64,000 bases of DNA from Serpula lacrymans var. lacrymans S7.9 (lineage: Eukaryota > Basidiomycota > Agaricomycetes > Boletales > Serpulaceae), in the NCBI RefSeq assembly GCF_000218685.1, contig NW_006763290.1, positions 4,242,908-4,306,907 of the forward strand. Direction: 5' to 3'. Under the pieces are notes generated by a model. It saw only the letters and a list, made by a program, of their open reading frames with translations. It searched no databases and was not told the origin of the DNA. This document shows positions 57,064-64,000 of the stretch, one piece after another. Position 1 is the stretch's first letter. Every line of letters begins with the position of its first letter. Both the position numbers and the translations under genes were made by a program.

Positions 57064-57901
57064 TGTAACAACCAAGAGTTAGTTACTCTGGCGCACACAG
57101 AACCACACTATAAAGAAAATGAAGAGGGAGTGGTTACCCCTTAGGCTGCAGAGAGTTTGTTGGTATACAACAGGAGAACTCGCTAAGGAGTCTCCTGGAT
57201 TTATTGGGGTATATATACTAATACAGAGTGTTTGTGTTACAATAACACAATTTTCAGACCTTTCCTTCTTTTTCATTCTCCGCTTTAACCTTGTACACTT
57301 TAGCTTTCACACATGGTGCCATGCGGCACTTCCCCTTTTGTTCAAACTCCTCTTTCCCGCGCCGTGTTGCCTTCTTCTTATTTTAGATACAACTCTATCA
57401 CACAGTGGAGCTGGTCATGCGGGCTAGGCCCCATGACATCATCAGCCACTGACTTTATCAACTGTACAGTACATAAGTACAAACACTCTGTATTAGTATA
57501 TATACCCCAATAAATCCAGGAGACTCCTTAGCGAGTTCTCCTGTTGTATACCAACAAACTCTCTGCAGCCTAAGGGGTAACCACTCCCTCAACATCTTCT
57601 TTATAGTGTGTTCTTGTGTGCGCCAGAGTAACTAACTCTGGGTTGTTACAGTTTGTACTTATGTACTATACAGTTGATAAAGTTAGTGGCTTGATGATGT
57701 CATGGGGCCTAGCCCGCATGACCAGCTCCACTGTGTGTGAGAGTTGTATCTAAAATAAGAAGAAGGCAACACGGCGCGGGAAAGAGGAGTTTGAACAAAA
57801 GGGGAAGTGCCGCATGGCACCATGTGTGAAAGCTAAAGTGTACAAGGTTAAAGCGGAGAATGAAAAAGAAGGAAAGGTCTGAAAATTGTGTTATTGTAAC
57901 A
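57064..57901 (-). repeat. 5' LTR of element D, split by a solo LTR
   Basis: 57064-57234 plus 57656-57901 rebuild a 417-bp LTR, after discounting the inserted LTR and one duplicated GTTTG. Confidence 0.95.
57235..57650 (+). repeat. solo LTR, family 1, inside the D 5' LTR
   Basis: 416 bp from TGTTACAATAACAC to GGGTTGTTACA with GTTTG on both sides (57230-57234 and 57651-57655), in opposite orientation to its host LTR. The same family has thus inserted into itself. Confidence 0.96.
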
Positions 57902-57906
57902 CTTTG

Positions 57907-58505
57907 CCCATAGAAGTTCCTGGCTCATGAATAAATTCATAATCAAACCTAGGCAAGTATACCGCGTAGCAGGACTGTCTCCAGTTCAAGTCTTAGGCCA
58001 TCATAAAATACTCCAGATTTTTAAGATCAGTCCAAATTTCAAATTGGTGCCTAGCACCTTCTAAGTAGTGCAGCCAGTGCTCTAGAGCTTTAATGATGGC
58101 TACTATCTCCTTGTTGTAAATTTGATAGTTGCGCTTTGTGGGCGACAAGGTGTGCAATAAATAGGCACAAGGCCTCCAAAGATCATTAGGGCATTTGATT
58201 GACAAAACAGCCCCAGTAGCAAAATCAGAAGAGTTGGTTTCTAGCCGGAATCTTTGTCTAATTCTGGAAATGCTAATATGGGCACTGTTGTAAATGCCCG
58301 TTTAAGCTTATCAAAAGCTTCCTGTTCTTTGGCGCCCCAGTGCCAGACAGTGTCCTTTTTAGTGAGAGTGTTCAACAATCTTGTTATCTTTGCAAGTTTT
58401 CCAGAAACCTTCGGTAGAAGTTGCCTAAGCCAAGAAAGGCCCTAACTCCTTTGACACAAGTAAGTTTAGGCCAATCCAATATGGCTTGAACTTTCTCAGG
58501 ATCCA
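57907..58505 (-). pseudogene. gypsy element E, pol fragment right of insertion D
   Basis: Minus-strand RNase H and end of RT (YNKEIVAIIKALEHWLHYLE, TDLKNLEYFMMA; upstream NDLWRPCAYLLHTLSPTKRN). At the site of the stop shared by A and D this copy has AAA (Lys). It ends near 58505 in the RT-connection region. Confidence 0.88.
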
Positions 58506-58807
58506 CTGTGGATTATTACAGATACAGTGTAGGACCAGCATTTGAGCAAGGACTGGCATTTGAGCCAATCGGCCATAGCGCATGCTTTTTTTGTGTGATC
58601 GCCCACCACATAGCCTGAGCATGTTAAGAATACATATGTATTGTTATTGTAATGAAAAAATCCAGGGAATATGTGATTTTTTGTGCAATAAATTGAGGAT
58701 AAAGAAAGCTCAACTTTAAGAGTGAATGATGTATACAGTGGATATGATTTAATGTCGTGCCCCAAAAACTATTTACAATAGTGCTATAGCATCACATACA
58801 CACATAC
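58506..58807. other. spacer
   Basis: Nothing supported. Confidence 0.4.
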
Positions 58808-59219
58808 TGTAACAACCAAGAGTTAGTTACTCTGGCACACAACTAGAACCAACTATAGAGATAATGATGAGGGAGTGATTACCCTTTAGGCTTCAACAAG
58901 TTAGTTGTGAGGATACAACAGGAGAACTCGCTGAGAAGTCCCCTTGATCTATTAGGGTATATATACTACAGGTTTGTTTGTACATATGTACTATACAGTT
59001 GATGAAGGCAGTGGCTGATGATGTCAGAGGGTGCAGCCCGTGTGACCAGCTCCACTGCGTGAGAGACTTGTATCTAAAATAGAAAGAAATGCAGCGCAGC
59101 ATGAGAAAGTGGAGTTTGAACAAAAGAGAAAGTACCGCATGGCACGGAGTGTGAAAACTACAGTAAAAGGTTAAAGAGGAGAATGAAAACTAAAGGTCCG
59201 AAAATGTGTTATCGTAACA
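58808..59219 (-). repeat. solo LTR, family 1, no clear target duplication
   Basis: 412 bp from TGTAACAACCAAGAG to ATCGTAACA. The flanking pentamers (CATAC and GTAAG) do not match, so the site has mutated or recombined. Confidence 0.88.
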
Positions 59220-59234
59220 GTAAGCAGACATGTC

Positions 59235-59806
59235 AATTCAGAATACAATGATTAACTTATCATGCCTGCAGCATCTGTACACACAAGCACTCAAACAACA
59301 CCTGCTTTTAATAGGCGAAGGGCGTTATTCCTGTATTTATGAGATTGGGCTGCAGAGTAAGGCCTAACCAAGCCCTTATTCCAAAACTCTCTACTACTGA
59401 GATAGTCTGTCAATGCCCTGCACCCTTGCACATCATCTGAGTAGCCAAAGGCCTTTTATATATGCATGGGAGAGGAAATGCTGCTGGGGATAACAAAACC
59501 AAGGTCTTGATATGTGTTCATGTTGTTCCCAATAAGTCACACAACCTGAGCAACAGATAGGCGGCTATTTCCTTGGTTAATGTATCGGTAGTGAAGTAGG
59601 TCCTTTGTCAGGAAATGCCTGATGATACCCAGGCTGGCATTTTTTTTGCAACGTGATGCACCCCATATAGACACACAGTGATCCTCATCAACGTAGTTAT
59701 TGAGACAGTGTGAGCCAAACTTGGGTTTGCATAGAACATCAGACACTTTGTGTCTGGATTGCACCATTTCTGGCAAGATGATGAGAATCTGGTAAGCACC
59801 TCCCAC
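59235..59806 (-). pseudogene. RecQ-type helicase, motif II to domain 2 fragment
   Basis: The minus strand reads YQILIILPEMVQSRHKVSDV, then VDEDHCVSIWGASRCKKNAS, where a RecQ helicase has DEAHCVSxWG, so the Ala of motif II is Asp. After stops it gives YSDDVQGCRALTDYLSSREF and GLVRPYSAAQSHKYRNNALR, LLKAGVV-stop-VLVCTDAAGM, the helicase C-terminal domain. Three stops show decay. The ATP-binding half is at 61158-61403. Confidence 0.82.
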
Positions 59807-60186
59807 TCATCAGGGAAAACACTTTGGCTATATAGGCTTTTATAGTACTATAATTGCAAAAATAGCTGTCATAGTGATCATAGCTGTAAGAGAAACCCCA
59901 TCATCTATTTAGGCACTATGTGCTCTAATAGTGATCTCATAGTTGGCTATAGTTCCAAGAAGCTCCTATAGTAATGTCAATATTATGATGACATTTGAAG
60001 TAGACATAGGGCCTATAGCACCTATGGCAATTATAGCACTTATAGTACTCAAAGCACTTATAGCACGTATTGCATTCAATTACTAAATAATGTTACTAAA
60101 TAATGAAATGAAAATAGTGCAGTCATATTTTATACTAGCAATCATACTATATGCAATAGAAAATAGGAGAGTGACTACAAATACTA
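59807..60186. repeat. CTATAG-word repeat related to the tail at 48501-48650
   Basis: Begins CATCAGGGAAAACACTTTGG CTATATAGG and runs through many TATAG/GCACTATA words, collinear by eye with CATCAGGAAAAATGGGGGTA at 48493 onward. No tRNA-like head was seen on this copy. Confidence 0.5.
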
Positions 60187-60850
60187 TCAAGAAGCTTGTG
60201 CAATGATAGCATCCTCTAGAGCTTCAAAATCAATACCAAAATCCTCGTCCTTCATCTGGTCTTCATCAATCCCTAGATAATAGAGATTGGCCAGATTTCT
60301 GTTATAGTAAAATTAGTGACGATGGTAACAGCCAAAATACTGGTACTTACAGAATGTCTTGGTACAGACCATCTCTCATTCGCTTTATCCACACTGGGCT
60401 TTTCTTCTGAAGCACCGACAGCTTTTTGAAATAGTACTCCCACCTTTAAATAAAATAAAAATTTGACATAAATAAATGATATTGTACCTGGTTTTGAAAA
60501 CACTCTCTGAGAATTCTTGGGTAGCTTCATTACCATTCAAATATCCCCTGAGGAAACATTCAATCTGAAAAGAAAATGGAATAAATAAATAATACAGACC
60601 ACAGATTGAGGACATACAGCTGCTGTGGTAATTACAAGTAGAGCTAAAGGAATGTCTTGGAAATGTTCATGATAGCATACTCCCTCACCCTTATGCCCAT
60701 ACCATTGATTATGAATTAAGTCCTTGAAAATCTGATGACAAAATGGCTTGTGCTTGTTGAATGTCCTGGCCTTGAAAAAATAGTTCAATTTGGCGTAAAC
60801 ATGGGAGAATGAGAGCTCACTTTGATATCAAGATCACTGTCAGCAAATGC
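60187..60850 (-). pseudogene. DUF6532-like ORF fragment
   Basis: Minus-strand exons read FFKARTFNKHKPFCHQIFKD, WYGHKGEGVCYHEHFQDIPL, ALLVITTAAVCPQ, then IECFLRGYLNGNEATQEF and, near the end, NLANLYYLGIDEDQ, DFGIDFEALEDAIIAQAS and TGA at 60187-60189. The pattern resembles the C-terminal part of the DUF6532 proteins, a large basidiomycete family of unknown function that often sits in repeats. Short introns seem to separate the pieces. The upstream part is missing. Confidence 0.5.
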
Positions 60851-61157
60851 ACCAGTCTCTAAAAGCCATATCTAGAAATAATGATTGCTTACTTTCAGCT
60901 CTGGCTTCCTCATCCTCGCAATACTAATTATTATCCCCGTCATAGGAAATAGCCTGAAATGTTTTATAGGAAATAGGCTTTCCTATGAAGCATTTCAGAA
61001 CACAGTGTTTAATACTAAGTGGCTTAACTTACTTCCATAAGCTTGCATAAGCAACCACCACCTACACTGCTTATAGCAGTAGCACAGAGACCAAATTCTT
61101 CTTTAAATGTTGCTAACTATTTTTAACATTAATTGAGGGAGGTCAACAAACTTGAAG
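60851..61157. other. spacer within the split helicase
   Basis: AT-rich, nothing recognised. Confidence 0.4.
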
Positions 61158-61420
61158 TTATGGCAGACTCACGTGTTCTTTGTGTAAGGCCAAAAGAGGT
61201 GATATAAAGAGTGTGACTTTGCCTTGACTTGACAGTAGGAGGTAGGATCCTGCCACAATTCCTGTTTTTCCAGAACCAGTTGCTGCATGTAACACAATAT
61301 TAGTGTCTAAAACTTTTGTTTGCATACATTGCAACTGAAAATCTCGAGCCCCTTGAACCCAAGTCTTGAAACATTGATGGATGAGATCAGGAGGGAAATT
61401 CACAGATCTCTTCTAAATAG
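61158..61420 (-). pseudogene. RecQ-type helicase, ATP-binding N-terminal fragment
   Basis: FPPDLIHQCFKTWVQGARDF is followed by motif 0 (QLQCMQ) and Walker A AATGSGKTGIVAGSYLLL and motif Ia (TLFISPLLALHKEHV). The frame stops at the point where the inserted DUF6532-like and CTATAG sequences begin. The next helicase motif resumes at 59806, so one helicase gene has been split. Confidence 0.85.
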
Positions 61421-61744
61421 ATGGACACTGAAAGTGTAGAATATCGCACAGCAGATTGGAGTGAGACTCAGACTTGGTCAATCTTTTGTAACTTGGAAAC
61501 TTTGTGTAACAATAAGAGTGTGGTGGAGTAGTAACCCCGCTTGCTGCAGTGGTTTAACTCAAACCGTCCAGCCAGACATACTGTCAAACAAGCTAAGCTA
61601 CATATACACATTATGAGATGTGTAGTACTCACAGACTCAACAGATTCTGATGATGCAAATGACATGACTACATCATCTCCATGCATTATAAGGAGGCTAC
61701 TGTTATTGCTGGGCATTTGGGTGGTAATTTAGGGCAAAGAGGAA
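61421..61744. other. spacer
   Basis: Nothing supported. Confidence 0.4.
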
Positions 61745-62540
61745 GCTATTAGTAGTGGTGACATCATCATCACCATTAAGATTGTAGCAAGCAAAGAAAA
61801 CTAAAACAGAGTGTTGACATGTTGTTTTGGTCTGATTCACATCTTACAGATATGATGGGATGGTATCCAAAGTGGCAGGGAATAGGAGGATATGGTTGTA
61901 GTAGGAGGCAGTGGCAGTGGCAGCATGAACAGTGGGAAGGTGCAAAGAGGTGAGATGGTGCAGGGTCTTTGTATAGTGAGTAAACAATATGTTTGCATTG
62001 TTTGCATGGGAGACTTCAATGGTGGTATGGTGTGGCAGTGGTGGCAGTGGTAGTGGTGATGTAGTGATGTGGTGATATGTGAAGATGATTAAAACAACAC
62101 ATCGAGAATGTGTCACATTACTATCAAAGTTATACAGCAGAGATGGTGATGGTGGTAATGATGATGAAGCCAGTGGGAGGATAGCTTCCCACAGACCCAA
62201 AACAGCCTGTAGACAACACAATTCCATGCTGTTTGTGTGATACTTTAGGATTCTGCAAGGTGGTAGTGGTGATGGTACCACCATGGGGTGGAAATAAATT
62301 TAAACAATGTAATAATAACATTTGCATGCACCATAAGGAGGGTGGTGGCTGAGAGTTAAGATGAGGTGGTGACAATGGTTGTGGTGATACATTGTTATCA
62401 TCAAGATGCTAGTAAATGAAATCAAAGTAATATGTTGATTCAGCCTCATTAGCTTGTTGCAAATGTCCTTGTGTGGTGATGCAGTGGCCAAAGAGGTGGT
62501 AGTGGGATTGGAAGGTTGGTGGTGGTGATGGTGAGCAGAA
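61745..62540. repeat. GTG/GGT-rich low-complexity tract
   Basis: Runs of GTGGTGGCAGTGGCAGTGG-type words at about 61905-61940, 62030-62080, 62140-62165, 62265-62275 and 62495-62535, separated by unique sequence. The Pro/Thr/His-rich minus-strand frames over it (for example 61844-62284) are composition artefacts. Confidence 0.6.
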
Positions 62541-64000
62541 TAGGGTGCAAGTGAGTATCAATAGTACATACAACAACACAACTACACAGTTTGTGTGGCC
62601 CATCAAGATGACACAGCTGCAAGAAAACTGGAGGTGGTAGCATAAATTTGGGTGAGGTTTAGTCCACAACTTAAACCATTTGGACCAATATGTGCAGCTG
62701 GGCACAATGGCTAAACTGTGGATCAAATCAAAGTCCAGAAGTAAAGAACTAGACCAAACTGAACCTGAAGCTAGGGTTTGGTTTGATAGTACTTGGTTTT
62801 GAATGATTTGGCCAAACTAAAGTTTGGCATCCCTAGAACTTATAAGACAGCCTGAACAGTCACAGCTACTATTGCAGTTGTTGAAATTTTCAAAATCTTG
62901 TACATAACCTAGATCTATTACCATGCCTCCTTCACTGCTTAAGTGTGGTCATATAACTGGACTTACCTCTTCCCTACATCAAATATACCAGATTCTTAGA
63001 AGGAGAAATGTATGAATAACTTGCAGCTCACTATGGTATTTCTAGTGAAGATGCAGACATTGCAAAGCTTACTGAGGAGTAGATGAAGTCAGTAATTCAT
63101 ATACTGTAGAGATTTGACACTAGTTTTGTCACAGGTCACAACCTGAAATAAAATGAACCTATTTCTGTGACAGTCATGCAAAATTCTGTATAGCAAAGCT
63201 AATGTATGATATATAAGACAAAAATATATTTATAATCCCAATCTAAAGGAAAGTTTGAACTTAAACACAGTATGATCACAGGTTATAAGCCAGATTGAAC
63301 CTGTAATACTTTGTATGACATTGTCATGGGTACATTTTTGACAAAGCTAGTGTTGAATCTCATAATAGCAGGAACATCAACATTGGCAGGGATTTGGATG
63401 CACCATTTGAAATACTGGACCTTTAGATATAGGAGGTCTATTGGCCACAGTATTTTCTCAACCTCTTAAACATACATTACCTGTTTTAACTATTTCTTAT
63501 ATTGGGAGATAAATAAAAAAATATCATTCTGGTACTATGTACATTTATTCTACATGCTATCCCTGAAACCAGGGTCATGGATTGGTACCAAACATGCCAT
63601 TACTGTTAGTTTTGGTGATTCTGCACCTTTGTGCTAACTATATATTTTCATTCCTTTCTCTATCTATTCTTCTATCATTCACTATTGATTGTGTTCTCTA
63701 TTATTTCGCCTTTGTGGCTGCTTTGTTTACCTTTGTTTACAAAACTTCGGACAGTACTGCAGAGTCCAATGCTTCCTATTCTCTAGTTACTCACATTGGA
63801 CTCTAGGTACTGTATACCTGTCATACTCTCTAATAATACAGTTACTCACATTGGACTCTAGTTCCAGTCCCTGATTGCTCTCAGCAAGTGGCTAGACACT
63901 TCCTTCAAGCTTTGTTCTTAATAATTACAATATGTTGTGTAATACAAGAATGCCCCATGTGAACCTTAATCATCAAACCTTGACCTACCGAGCAGGCTCT
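62541..64000. other. AT-rich spacer
   Basis: No supported gene, repeat or RNA. Plus-strand frames at 63582-63874 are short and hydrophobic without motif. GTTACTCACATTGGACTCTA occurs twice near 63790 and 63843. Confidence 0.4.

Larger units (their letters stand above)
51266..57901 (-). mobile_element. Ty3/gypsy chromovirus D, full length, nested in E
   Basis: Complete minus-strand element with both LTRs (51266-51681 and 57064-57901) and a CTTTG duplication on each side (51261-51265 and 57902-57906). It carries leader, gag, protease, RT, RNase H, integrase and chromodomain. It is the best-preserved member of the A/B/D/E lineage but has a Gag deletion near 56390 and four or so stops in pol. Its 5' LTR is itself split by a solo LTR. 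The LTRs differ at roughly a dozen places in the first 170 bp, so the insertion is not recent. Confidence 0.96.

Noticed and set aside
58808..59219. Treating this LTR as part of a full element with the RecQ-like sequence as cargo
   Set aside because: No second LTR, primer site or purine tract flanks the helicase fragment; it is a solo LTR by position.
61844..62726. Pro/Thr/His-rich minus-strand ORFs
   Set aside because: They mirror GTG/GGT low-complexity DNA and have no independent coding evidence.

Overview
The window looks like a transposon-swollen stretch of an Agaricomycete (basidiomycete mushroom) nuclear genome. The evidence is: AT-rich spacers; host genes split by 44-75-nt GT-AG introns; Ty3/gypsy elements carrying chromodomains; and DNA transposons of the Plavaka, KDZ, pogo and Tc1 types that are typical of this class. 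The species cannot be named from the sequence. One run of 100 N (21168-21267) is an assembly gap.

Only three ordinary host genes are convincing, and all appear intact apart from the gap. At 19587-21723 (-) lies a LisH/WD40 protein of the TBL1/SIF2 type, a histone-deacetylase corepressor subunit. At 37618-38565 (-) lies the vacuolar Rab GTPase YPT7/RAB7, and at 38721-39692 (+) the autophagy coiled-coil protein ATG16. The last two are head to head with 155 bp between start codons, so two vacuole/autophagy genes probably share one promoter region.

Everything else is mobile DNA, its debris, or unassigned spacer. 0-4.6 kb: a 138-bp MITE and unassigned ORFs. 4.6-13.0 kb: chromodomain gypsy element A, split by a 3.8-kb non-autonomous hAT-like insertion with an 8-bp target duplication and a 1-kb minisatellite. 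13.3-16.6 kb: gypsy fragments B, hit by a solo LTR of a different family. 17.7-29.3 kb: the TBL1 gene, a Ty1/copia 3' end, three LTRs of a palindrome-rich family (one inside a Plavaka transposase), and a KDZ transposase relic. 30-37 kb: spacer with small fragments (a chromodomain, DNA-transposon-like exons, copia terminal repeats). 40.2-48.5 kb: an unknown multi-exon ORF family, a pogo-like transposase with a changed catalytic residue, and 5'-truncated gypsy element C, which carries a zinc-knuckle ORF downstream of pol. 48.5-50 kb: a tRNA-derived SINE-like repeat and a Tc1 fragment. 50.9-58.5 kb: a three-level nest, with solo LTR inside the 5' LTR of full-length element D, itself inside element E. 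58.8-61.4 kb: a solo LTR and a broken RecQ-type helicase split by a DUF6532-like fragment. 61.4-64 kb: low-complexity GTG-rich and featureless sequence.

The A/B/D gypsy lineage has readable biology. A 10-nt segment of the LTR, about 33 nt downstream of its TATA box, is perfectly complementary to the primer-binding position just after the LTR, implying Tf1/sushi-type self-priming. Gag and pol are joined by an in-phase GGGAAAA -1 frameshift site. Element A has identical surviving LTR ends but dead ORFs, and shares a premature stop with D, suggesting mobilisation in trans.
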